From: Planctomycetales bacterium
GTDB lineage: Bacteria > Planctomycetota > Planctomycetia > Isosphaerales > Isosphaeraceae
Assembly (NCBI GenBank): GCA_027452145.1
Contig: DAIDHB010000146.1
Coordinates: 1 to 39,533 of the forward strand
Length of the DNA: 39,533 bases
Direction of reading: 5' to 3'
Positions 23,729 through 31,234 of this stretch are shown in pieces; positions within the stretch are counted from its first letter, which is position 1; every line of letters begins with the position of its first letter. The translations under genes and the position numbers were made by a program. A model generated the notes under the pieces. It had not been told where the DNA came from. It did no database searches and saw only the letters and a list, made by a program, of their open reading frames with translations.

Positions 23729-25531
23729 ATGGCGGAAGAGACGATCATCGGCATCGACCTGGGGACGACCAACAGCGAGGTGGCCGTCATCCGCGACGGC
23801 CGGCCCGTCGTCCTGCCCGGCGAGGACGGCGACCCGATCCTGCCGTCGGTCGTCGGCCTGGACCCGCAGGGCAACCTGCTCGTCGGCAAGGCGGCGCGGA
23901 ACCAGTACGTTCTGGCGCCCGAGCGGACGATCCGGTCGATCAAGCGGAAGATGGGCGAGGAGACGACCGTCGCCCTGGGCGACCAGAAGTACACGCCGCA
24001 GGAGATCTCGGCGATCATCCTGCGGACGCTCAAGCGCCGCGCCGAGTTGGCGCTGGGGCACCCGGTGTCCAAGGCCGTGATCACGGTGCCGGCGTTCTTC
24101 AACGACGGCCAGCGGCAGGCGACCCGCCAGGCCGGCGAGCTGGCCGGTCTGGAGGTCGTGCGGATCATCAACGAGCCGACCGCCGCCGTGCTGACTTATG
24201 ACCCGCACCCGACCGAGATGGAGCAGCTCCTGGTCTACGACCTGGGCGGCGGCACGTTCGACGTCTCGCTGGCGCAGGTCGAGAACGGCGTGGTCGAGAT
24301 CCGCGCCAGCCACGGCGACACCCAGCTCGGCGGCGACGACTTCGACCAGCTCCTGATGGATTACATCTGCGACGAGTTCCGCGAGGAGAATGGGGTCGAC
24401 CTGCGTGCCGCGCCGGCCTCGAAGGCGCGGGTGCTCCGCGCCGCCGAGGACGCCAAGAAGCGGCTGTCGTCCGAACCGGTGACCTGGGTCGAGGAGGAGT
24501 TCATCGCCGAGAAGGACGGCCGGCCGCTGAACCTCAAGATGGAGCTCCATCGCCACGATTTCGAGGAGTTGATCCGCCCGCTGTTGCTCAAGACGCTCAC
24601 CTGCCTGGACCAGGCGCTGTCCGACGGCAAGGTCCAGGCGCAGCAGATCAGCAAGGTCGTGCTGGTCGGCGGCGCAACCCGGACGCCCCTGATCCACAAG
24701 CTGCTGGAAGAGCGCCTGGGACGGCCCGTGCACAGCGAGATCGAGCCCGACCTGGCCGTGGCGATGGGCGCCTCGGTGCAGGGGGGGCTGATCGCAGGGA
24801 TCGACCTGGGCCCGATCCTGGTGGATATCACGCCGCACACCCTGGGCATCGAGGCGCTCGGCGAGCTGTACGGGTTCATGTCGGAACATCACTTCTCCCC
24901 GATCATCGAGCGGAACACGCCGCTGCCCGCCAGCCGGACCGAGATCTACTCGACCGTCCACGACAACCAGGACGGCGCGGATATCCGGATCTTCCAGGGC
25001 GAGAACCCCGACACGCGCTACAATACGCTGGTGGGCGAGTTCAAGGTCGAGGGCCTGGCCGAGGTTCCGGCGGGCAACCAGATCCTCGTGCGGTTCGACC
25101 TGGACCTCAGCGGGATCCTCAAGGTGACGGCGACCGAGCGGGCCACGGGGCTGGCCAAGCACGTGGTGATCGACAGCGCGACCGAGCGGTTCCGCAAGCG
25201 GCAGCGGAGCGACGCCGTGGACCGGCTCGACGCGGTGATGAGCACCGCCGCGGAGGCCGGCTCGCTGGCCCTGCCGGCCCCCGGTTCGGGCGGAGCCGAG
25301 GAGGCGGGTGCCGAGTCGGTCGACCCCGAGCTGCGCACGGCGCTCGAGGCAGCCGAGGCCATGCGGACCAAGGCCGAGCGGGTGCTGCCCTCGGCCAACG
25401 ACGAGGACGCCGAGGAGCTGCGCGCGATGCTCGAGGACCTCAGCACGGCCGTCAATGCCGGGTCGGCCGAGCGCATCCGCGCCACGCTCCGGGAGCTCGA
25501 GGACCTGGTCTTCTACCTGGAGGACGCGTGA
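23729..25531 (+). CDS. dnaK: Hsp70 chaperone (DnaK family)
   Basis: A 600-residue Hsp70. The ATPase domain has GIDLGTTNS (8-16), VITVPAFFNDGQRQAT (117-132), INEPTAAVL (147-155), DLGGGTFD (171-178) and VLVGGATRTP (311-320). The linker region reads DLGPILVDITPHTLGIE (359-375), close to but not the DnaK consensus. The substrate-binding domain spans about 365-480 and a shortened helical lid about 485-600. The chain ends in EDLVFYLEDA without the acidic/Gly tail common in DnaK. A strong AAAAGGAAGGA precedes the ATG. It is the fourth gene of the operon. Its place beside a non-standard J-like protein suggests a specialised paralogue (HscC-like in style), not necessarily the housekeeping DnaK. Confidence 0.92.
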   Translation: MAEETIIGIDLGTTNSEVAVIRDGRPVVLPGEDGDPILPSVVGLDPQGNLLVGKAARNQYVLAPERTIRSIKRKMGEETTVALGDQKYTPQEISAIILRTLKRRAELALGHPVSKAVITVPAFFNDGQRQATRQAGELAGLEVVRIINEPTAAVLTYDPHPTEMEQLLVYDLGGGTFDVSLAQVENGVVEIRASHGDTQLGGDDFDQLLMDYICDEFREENGVDLRAAPASKARVLRAAEDAKKRLSSEPVTWVEEEFIAEKDGRPLNLKMELHRHDFEELIRPLLLKTLTCLDQALSDGKVQAQQISKVVLVGGATRTPLIHKLLEERLGRPVHSEIEPDLAVAMGASVQGGLIAGIDLGPILVDITPHTLGIEALGELYGFMSEHHFSPIIERNTPLPASRTEIYSTVHDNQDGADIRIFQGENPDTRYNTLVGEFKVEGLAEVPAGNQILVRFDLDLSGILKVTATERATGLAKHVVIDSATERFRKRQRSDAVDRLDAVMSTAAEAGSLALPAPGSGGAEEAGAESVDPELRTALEAAEAMRTKAERVLPSANDEDAEELRAMLEDLSTAVNAGSAERIRATLRELEDLVFYLEDA

Positions 25532-25878
25532 TCACGCGGCCGGCAATGTCCCTGTCAAATCCTCCCCAGGCGTGGGCCTCGCGGCCCTTCGATGAGATGC
25601 GCTGCCCGACCTGCGGCGCCCGGCAGGGCGGCTGGGTCGACGCCTGCCGCCGGTGCAAGAGCGACCTTCGGCTGCTCCGCGCCGCGCTCGCGGCCTACGA
25701 ACAAAACTGGCGGTCCGCGCTCACCGCCCTGGACGACGAGCGCTACGACGAGGCCGCCGCGCACGCCCGCCGCTGCCTCGAGCTTCGCCCCGGCGCCGAA
25801 TCGCGCCGGCTGCTGGCCGTCTGCCAGCTCCTCCGCGGCGACTGGACCGAGGCGGTCGAGCTGGCGCGGATGGCCTAG
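25528..25878 (+). CDS. zinc-ribbon and TPR small protein
   Basis: A 116-residue protein. A CPTC...CRRC zinc ribbon uses Cys26, Cys29, Cys40 and Cys43 (MRCPTCGARQ, then ACRRCKSDL). Residues 50-115 form two TPR-like helical pairs (ALTALDDERYDEAAAHARRC and AVCQLLRGDWTEAVELARM). The GTG at 25528 overlaps the Hsp70 stop (GTGA), and GGAGG lies 4 nt before it; an ATG at 25546 is the alternative. It is the last gene of the chaperone operon and its stop overlaps the stop of the convergent peptidase gene. Its role is unknown; in this setting a client-binding or adaptor role for the Hsp70 is plausible. Confidence 0.78.
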   Translation: MITRPAMSLSNPPQAWASRPFDEMRCPTCGARQGGWVDACRRCKSDLRLLRAALAAYEQNWRSALTALDDERYDEAAAHARRCLELRPGAESRRLLAVCQLLRGDWTEAVELARMA

Positions 25879-26909
25879 GATTCTGCCAGCCCCGCCGAGC
25901 GGAGGAGCAGCCGGCGAGCATTTCGGGCGACGAGTACCGCGGACGTCTCGCGGTCAAATGTCGCCTCGATCCAACGCGCCAGGCCGCGGGCCGAGTCCAG
26001 GCCCGGGATCGCTCGCTCCACCCCCAGAAGGTCGGCGCCGATCGCGATCCCCTCGAAGCCGGGACGCCCCTCGAACGGGACCGCCGCGATCGCGTCGATC
26101 AGGGCTTTCAGCTCGTCGGCCGTCTCGCATCCCGGCAGTCCCGGCGTCAGGCCGATCGGCACACCGCGCGCCCGTAGTTCGGCAAGGCCGAGCGCCTGGG
26201 CGCTCGCCGCGTCGGCGAGGTCGCGATAACCGCCCCGGCCGTGACTGACGACCAGCAGGGGCCGACGGCGGTTTTCCGGCCTCGGGGGCGAAACCTCGTC
26301 GTACCACTGCAGCGTCTCGGCCGTCGCCCGGGCGCTCAGGCCCGCGAGATCGAGGATCGGCCGTGGGCTCTCGTCGCCGGCCGGGTCCAACGCGGCGAGC
26401 CGGTCGAGGAACGCCCGGCCCAGCTCCGTCAGTCCGCGGTCATCGCCGGGTTCGCTGGACCCGCCGAGCGCGCCGCCCGAGGCCGCAACCGGCTGAAAGA
26501 CCCGCACCCCGCGCCGGAAGAGATCGGGCAGCCGATCGAGGTCGTCCGGACCGCGGACCAGGCCGTCGAACCCGGCGACCTCGAGCACGCCCCAGCACAT
26601 CCCGCCCGGCGACGATGAGCGCCAGAGCGCGACATCCGCCGGGTCGCGGATCAGCCGGCCGGCGAACTCCGACTCGTACCGCGCCAGCATCAGGCCAAGC
26701 GCGCTCCAGGAATCGGCGGTCGTGGCCGACGCTCCGGCCTCGGGACCGGGCCGGTATGTGCAGGCGAGCACCGCCAGCGACGTGCCGAGCAGGTAGCCGT
26801 CCAGCCGGCCGAGCCGCGAGGAGAGCGCGGGCCCGGGCGGCCCGAGATGCTGGGTCGTCTCGTCCGCGTATTGCCGCAACCAGTCGCAATGAAGGTCGAC
26901 GAGCCGCAT
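25875..26909 (-). CDS. M19 (membrane dipeptidase)-like protein, one metal ligand missing
   Basis: A 344-residue protein aligning with peptidase family M19 (renal dipeptidase type, a metal-dependent barrel). The N-terminal HxD is present (DLHCDW, His7 and Asp9), as are the bridging Glu (GVLEVAGFD, Glu110), the second His (VVSHGR, His223), the Asp region (AIGADLLG, Asp293) and the C-terminal VARNARRLL helix. The motif normally DLSH or DLAH reads DLAG at 187-190, so one zinc ligand is absent. The enzyme may therefore use one metal or act on another substrate. There is no signal peptide; it is probably cytoplasmic. The ATG at 26909 gives the expected N-terminus MRLVDLHCDW. Confidence 0.75.
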   Translation of the reverse strand: MRLVDLHCDWLRQYADETTQHLGPPGPALSSRLGRLDGYLLGTSLAVLACTYRPGPEAGASATTADSWSALGLMLARYESEFAGRLIRDPADVALWRSSSPGGMCWGVLEVAGFDGLVRGPDDLDRLPDLFRRGVRVFQPVAASGGALGGSSEPGDDRGLTELGRAFLDRLAALDPAGDESPRPILDLAGLSARATAETLQWYDEVSPPRPENRRRPLLVVSHGRGGYRDLADAASAQALGLAELRARGVPIGLTPGLPGCETADELKALIDAIAAVPFEGRPGFEGIAIGADLLGVERAIPGLDSARGLARWIEATFDRETSAVLVARNARRLLLRSAGLAES

Positions 26910-26984
26910 CGGGGTGATTGTTCCTCGCGTCAGTGGGATGAAGACCCAGGCCCGATGGAACCACGGAACCTGGCCGGAGAACGC

Positions 26985-27076
26985 TGTTCGGCGCGGGTCT
27001 CCGACCCCGCCGGGAAGCCCGACCGAAGGTCTCCCGCGCGACCAGTCGCCGGGGGAAGTGCGGGAGACCTCCGGTC
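26985..27076. repeat. dispersed 27-bp repeat plus an inverted repeat
   Basis: The 27 bp at 26985-27011 (beginning TGTTCGGCGCGGG, ending CGACCCCGCC) recur exactly at 36805-36831. Just after them, AGGTCTCCCGC (27027-27037) and GCGGGAGACCT (27060-27070) pair as an 11-bp stem, extended by GACC (27021-27024) with GGTC (27073-27076). The gap between the unknown secreted gene and the peptidase gene otherwise shows nothing. Confidence 0.7.
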
Positions 27077-27164
27077 CGGCTCTGGAGCAGGGTCATGAGC
27101 AGATCCGCGCCCAACATGCCTTCGCCTGGCGCGCTGGTTTCCGACCGGCCTTGACGGCCCCATC

Positions 27165-28844
27165 CTATCGCGCCGGGGTGGGGAACGTCGCGAGCAGCCG
27201 CCGCACTCGCCGATCCAGCCCGCGCCAGCGGACCTGGTCATGCATGCCGCCGGGCTCGTCCCAGCCCCACCAGACGGCCGGCGGATCCTCGGCGAGTGTC
27301 GCGAGTGACCCATCGGGCCAGGCGGCCGTCGCGCGGGCGGGCGGCTGCCAGAGCCGCCCTGGCCAGAACGCGCCGACCCGCGCGGGCCTCGGGCGGCCCT
27401 CCGCGGCCCAGCCGCGGCAGATATCCGCCATCGACTGACCGGCAGGTGGCAGATCGTCCGAGGCCGCGGCGGCTCTCGCGCCTCCCCAGGCCAGGCGGAT
27501 GTCTTTCTCGTGCGCACGAACGACGACGGCGCCGGGTCCGCCGGCACCGCCCGCCGCCGCGGCGACGGGGCCGCCCAGCACGGCCGCGATCCGCGCCGAG
27601 GCGTCGCGGACGACGCGGCGCGCGACCTCCGGGTCATCCAGATGCAGGACAACCAGCGCCCCGCCGACGCGGCCGGGCCGGTCGGATTCACCGACCAGGG
27701 CGAGAGAGACACCGCGCAGGTGGGGCAAGAGGTCGGCCTCGAGCTTCAGCCCGGCGGCCGCGGCGATCAGGTTGAGCCGGACCCGCAGCGGACTCACCCG
27801 GGCGCGGGCCGGGTCGACCCGCTCGACCCGATCGGCCAGAACGAAGGCGCGGTCCCAGGCCGGCGCGCGGGGGTCCACGGCCATCGACACGAACGCCATG
27901 ACACCGGCCGACGGGAGCGAATCCAGCCATTTCGCGTCGACGGCGGGCGGGTCCGGGTCCGGCGCGGCCGGACGGCGCTCCGGAGCTGCGTCGATGGCGG
28001 AGACGACGTCCAGCGCGAGCGTACCGTCCTTCAGGCACGCGGTCCCGTCGATGCGCCGGCATCCCAGGGCGCGCAGGGCCTCGACGACCCGGGCGGGAGC
28101 CAGCGGCAAACCCGACGCGCGGGGATCAGGCAGCGCGCCGGGCAGGACGCGGAAGACCACGCCCGAGTCACCCAGGACCGTCTGCGATCCCGGCTCCGGC
28201 GCCGGCTCCGGCGGCGCCAGCCCGCCGCCGATCTCGCTGCGAACCTGGCGGTCGCCGCGCGGGGCGATCTCGAAGCCACGGCAGAGCGCCTCGCGCGAGC
28301 CGGCCACGACGACGAGAGACCCATCCTGCCCGGCCAGCGGGACGCCCGAACGGCCCAGGCGCGCGACCGGATGCTCCCGCCCGCCGATGGCGATCGGCGG
28401 GTCCTCGGGATTTGTAAGCCGCATCGCGGTGATCCCCGCGCCAAGAATCCCGTCGTCGTCGTGCGGCACGCGTGCGAACCACTGGAGCGCCCCGCCATCG
28501 GCTCCGACCGCGACCCGCAATTCCGCCCCGTCGAAGGCGCGCCACTCCGGGACCATGTCGCGGTTGAACATGGCGATCATCGCCTCGGCCGGCTTGTTGA
28601 TCGGCCGGTCGGCCGCGGCGGGCCGGGCCTGCTTCCAGGCCGCCAGCGCGGCCGCCGGGTCCGCCCAGCGCGCGCCCTCGAACAGCCGGATCACCTCGGC
28701 CGCCTGCCGATCCGGACGCACCACCCGCACCACGATTGCCCCCCACGGATCAACACCGTCCTCGGCAATCGCCCGCCGGCCCAGGAGCCCGGCAGCCGCG
28801 ACCGCGATCATCGCCAGCCGCACAAAAGCCTGTCGCCCCCCCAT
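27165..28844 (-). CDS. secreted hypothetical protein
   Basis: A 559-residue protein that I do not recognise. The N-terminus (MGGRQAFVRLAMIAVAAAGL, then GRRAIA) is a signal peptide with a likely cut after AIA. The rest is Ala/Arg/Pro-rich and built of alternating beta and helical segments with no catalytic motif that I can name. It looks like the large, poorly characterised extracytoplasmic proteins of planctomycetes. The ATG at 28844 is preferred over a GTG at 28883: GGAGG lies 9 nt before it and it places the signal peptide at the N-terminus. It follows the K+ channel gene by 91 bp on the same strand, with a heptamer array in the gap. Confidence 0.65.
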   Translation of the reverse strand: MGGRQAFVRLAMIAVAAAGLLGRRAIAEDGVDPWGAIVVRVVRPDRQAAEVIRLFEGARWADPAAALAAWKQARPAAADRPINKPAEAMIAMFNRDMVPEWRAFDGAELRVAVGADGGALQWFARVPHDDDGILGAGITAMRLTNPEDPPIAIGGREHPVARLGRSGVPLAGQDGSLVVVAGSREALCRGFEIAPRGDRQVRSEIGGGLAPPEPAPEPGSQTVLGDSGVVFRVLPGALPDPRASGLPLAPARVVEALRALGCRRIDGTACLKDGTLALDVVSAIDAAPERRPAAPDPDPPAVDAKWLDSLPSAGVMAFVSMAVDPRAPAWDRAFVLADRVERVDPARARVSPLRVRLNLIAAAAGLKLEADLLPHLRGVSLALVGESDRPGRVGGALVVLHLDDPEVARRVVRDASARIAAVLGGPVAAAAGGAGGPGAVVVRAHEKDIRLAWGGARAAAASDDLPPAGQSMADICRGWAAEGRPRPARVGAFWPGRLWQPPARATAAWPDGSLATLAEDPPAVWWGWDEPGGMHDQVRWRGLDRRVRRLLATFPTPAR

Positions 28845-28890
28845 GGCCCGCGCCCTCCAGACCAGCCTCCGACCGCCCGTCACTGATTTC

Positions 28891-28946
28891 TGACTAATGA
28901 CTAATGACTAATGACTAATGACCACTGACTACTGACTACTGACTAC
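28891..28946. repeat. heptamer tandem array (TGACTAA)4-TGACCAC-(TGACTAC)3
   Basis: Eight consecutive 7-bp units: TGACTAA four times (28891-28918), TGACCAC (28919-28925), TGACTAC three times (28926-28946). The last units lie inside the K+ channel gene: they encode its last residues (SSQ) and supply its TAG stop (28936-28938). The same heptamer family recurs at 32406-32547. It resembles the short tandem heptamers known from cyanobacterial genomes. Confidence 0.9.
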
Positions 28947-30120
28947 TCTTCCCCAGGAACTGCTGCCGGAACATCTCCAGGTTCTCGCGACGGCCGAGGA
29001 AGACGATGCTGTCGCCCGGGGCGAGGATCTCGTCGCCGGATGGCGGGAAGTCCAGGCGGCCGTCGGCGCGCTTGATGGCGACGACGATCACACCGGTGCG
29101 GCGCTTGATGTCGGCGTCGCGCAGGCTATGGCCGGCGAGGGGATGGCCTGGCTGGATGGGAAGCTCGTCCATCTCGATGGCCAGGCTGGTACGCTGGGTG
29201 ACCAGCTCGGCGAACTGGACGGCGGCCGGGTTCGTGACGAGCGATACGATCCGGTGCGCGCCGATCGCGGCGGGCAGGACCACGTGGTCGGCACCGGCGT
29301 GCTTGAGCTTCTTGACCGTCGCGACCTGCTCGGCTCGCGCGATGATCAGGAGCTCGGGGCGGAGCTGCCGCGCCGTGAGGGTGATGAAGACGTTCTCGGC
29401 GTCGTTGGGCATGGCCGAGATGAGCACGCGGGCGCGGGCGATCCCGGCCTCGACGAGCACCTTCTCCTCGGTGGCGTCGCCCGTGACGCAGTAATAGCCG
29501 CGAGTCTCGATCTCCTCGGCGTGGGCCGGCGAGAGGTCGACCACGACGAAAGGCTGCTCGGCGGCGGCGAGCTCCGCGCAGACCAGGGCGCCGACGCGGC
29601 CGTAGCCGGCGACGATCGTGTGACCCGACAGCGAATCGATCTGTCTCATCTTGCGTTGTCGCCCGAAGTACGCCAGCAGCTCGCTCTCGGTGAGCGCCTG
29701 CACCAGCGAGGCCAGGGTGAACGCGACCGAGCTGATGCCCAGCGCGATCACGAGGATCGTATGCGTCCGCTCGAACGGCCCCTCCAGCGGCCGGACCGCG
29801 CCGAGTCCCACGCCCGAGATCAGGATGACCACCTGGAAGAGCGCGTCGCCGAGGCTCCAGCCGATCCATCGGTATCCCGCGACGCCGTAGGCGATCACCA
29901 CCTGGATCGCCGCGAACCCCACCAGCACCCGGCGGAAGGCTCGCCGCCGCCAGAGCGTCGGGATCGACGCCGGATCCGGCCCCGGACTCGGACCCGGGGG
30001 GAAGGCTGCGGGTTTCGCGGGTCCCCTCGGCGCGCCGGACCGTCCGCCCGGGGGACGGGGCCCGGGCGGCGTCGACGCCCGGTCGGCCGGTGGACCGGAT
30101 CGCTGGGTTGCCCCGCTCAT
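28936..30120 (-). CDS. two-TM K+ channel with TrkA-N and TrkA-C domains
   Basis: A 394-residue protein. Residues 1-60 are Pro/Gly-rich and disordered. The first membrane helix lies near 63-82, then a pore loop (WSLGDALFQVVILISGVGLGAVRPL) and the second helix (HTILVIALGISSVAFTLASL). The selectivity filter reads GVGLGA (103-108) where most channels have TVGYGD/E. The cytoplasmic part starts with a TrkA-N/RCK Rossmann domain (HTIVAGYGRVG, 167-177; acidic VVVD at the strand end), and the last ~80 residues are a TrkA-C domain (GHPLAGHSLRD, PGDSIVFLG). It should conduct K+ under ligand control. Its ATG overlaps the permease stop (ATGA, 30117-30120), so translation is probably coupled. Confidence 0.85.
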   Translation of the reverse strand: MSGATQRSGPPADRASTPPGPRPPGGRSGAPRGPAKPAAFPPGPSPGPDPASIPTLWRRRAFRRVLVGFAAIQVVIAYGVAGYRWIGWSLGDALFQVVILISGVGLGAVRPLEGPFERTHTILVIALGISSVAFTLASLVQALTESELLAYFGRQRKMRQIDSLSGHTIVAGYGRVGALVCAELAAAEQPFVVVDLSPAHAEEIETRGYYCVTGDATEEKVLVEAGIARARVLISAMPNDAENVFITLTARQLRPELLIIARAEQVATVKKLKHAGADHVVLPAAIGAHRIVSLVTNPAAVQFAELVTQRTSLAIEMDELPIQPGHPLAGHSLRDADIKRRTGVIVVAIKRADGRLDFPPSGDEILAPGDSIVFLGRRENLEMFRQQFLGKSSQ

Positions 30121-31163
30121 TCGCGCCGCGCCCGCACGAGCTGGTTGAAGGCCACGGCCAGGATCACCACGGTGCCGAGCACCAGGCCCTCGATCGTCGT
30201 GCTGTCGATGCCGGGCGGCGCGACCTGGCCCGTCCCCTGGATGACGATCTGGGTCAACAGCAGGCCCAGCACGGTCCCGCGGATCGAGCCGATCCCGCCC
30301 GAGAGGCTGCACCCGCCGACGACGGCCGCGGTGATCGCGATCAGCTCATACGAGATGCCCAGCGAGTGGTCGCCCAGGCCGTTCTTGCCGGCGAAGAGGA
30401 TCCCCGCCATCGCCGAGAGCAGCCCCGAGACGCCATAGACGAAGAACTTGAGCCGGCGCGTCCGGACGCCGCTGAGTCGCGCCGCGGTCTCATTGCCACC
30501 CATCGCGTAGATGTGCCGCCCCAGCACCGTGTTGCCCATCAGGATGCTGAAGACGATCGCCACCACCACGAAGATCCCCAGCGAGACGCGGTAATCGTCG
30601 CCGAGGACGCGGAACGCGTAGTAGCGCACGGTGACCGTGTGGTTGCCGTCGGCGAGCTTGGCCAGGCTGCGCAGGCCCGCCATCGTGGCGAGCGTCGCGA
30701 TGAACGGCGGCAGCCGCACCATCGTGATCAGGAATGCGTGGAATAGCCCTATCAGCAGGCCCATCAACAGCGCCAGCGCGATCGACGCGACGACGATCGT
30801 GATCGACGGCTCGGCGCCGCTCGAGTCGCCCCGGACCAGCCAGTCGGTCAACAGCTTGGCCCCGATCACCGACGAGAGCGCCACCAGCGAACCCGACGAC
30901 AGGTCGATCCCGCCCGAGATGATCACCACCGCCGCCCCGATCGCCAGCAGGCCGTACAGCGCGGTGTTGTGGAAGAGCGTCTGGACCCGATAGCCGCGGA
31001 AGAACGCGTGGCTGGGGTCCAGCTTGTAGATCACCAAAAGCGCCACCGCGATGGCCACCGAGAGACCCAGCTCGGGAGACCGGAGGACTCGGACGAGGGT
31101 CGACGGTCCCCCGTGGGAGGGCCTGCGTTCGCTGCCGGTGACGCCGGGATCGGTCGTGCTCAT
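30117..31163 (-). CDS. ABC transporter permease, RbsC (ribose/sugar) type
   Basis: A 348-residue polytopic membrane protein of the branched-chain/ribose permease family (BPD_transp_2). The conserved AAVVIISGGIDLSSGSLVAL segment (about 77-96) and the cytoplasmic loop ALGR-type segment (LGRHIYAMGGNETAARLSGV) are clear, with 8-10 hydrophobic segments and the final GLVLGTVVILAVAFNQL. It would import a sugar or related solute together with the binding protein encoded at 32544-33653. No ATP-binding partner is encoded between or beside them. The ATG at 31163 has only a weak ribosome binding site. The stop overlaps the start of the K+ channel gene. Confidence 0.88.
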   Translation of the reverse strand: MSTTDPGVTGSERRPSHGGPSTLVRVLRSPELGLSVAIAVALLVIYKLDPSHAFFRGYRVQTLFHNTALYGLLAIGAAVVIISGGIDLSSGSLVALSSVIGAKLLTDWLVRGDSSGAEPSITIVVASIALALLMGLLIGLFHAFLITMVRLPPFIATLATMAGLRSLAKLADGNHTVTVRYYAFRVLGDDYRVSLGIFVVVAIVFSILMGNTVLGRHIYAMGGNETAARLSGVRTRRLKFFVYGVSGLLSAMAGILFAGKNGLGDHSLGISYELIAITAAVVGGCSLSGGIGSIRGTVLGLLLTQIVIQGTGQVAPPGIDSTTIEGLVLGTVVILAVAFNQLVRARRE

Positions 31164-31234
31164 TTCGACTCGCTCGGGGATGCAGGAGAGTTCCTGGAAT
31201 TCGCGACGCCGCGGCGTGGTGAACCGCGTGCGAT

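Noticed and set aside
22493..25162. 889-codon open frame on the - strand over the GrpE and Hsp70 genes
   Set aside because: Antisense shadow of two clearly recognised genes; no domain pattern in the translation.
28891..28946. CRISPR or direct-repeat attachment site
   Set aside because: Simple 7-bp tandem units without spacers and no integrase nearby.
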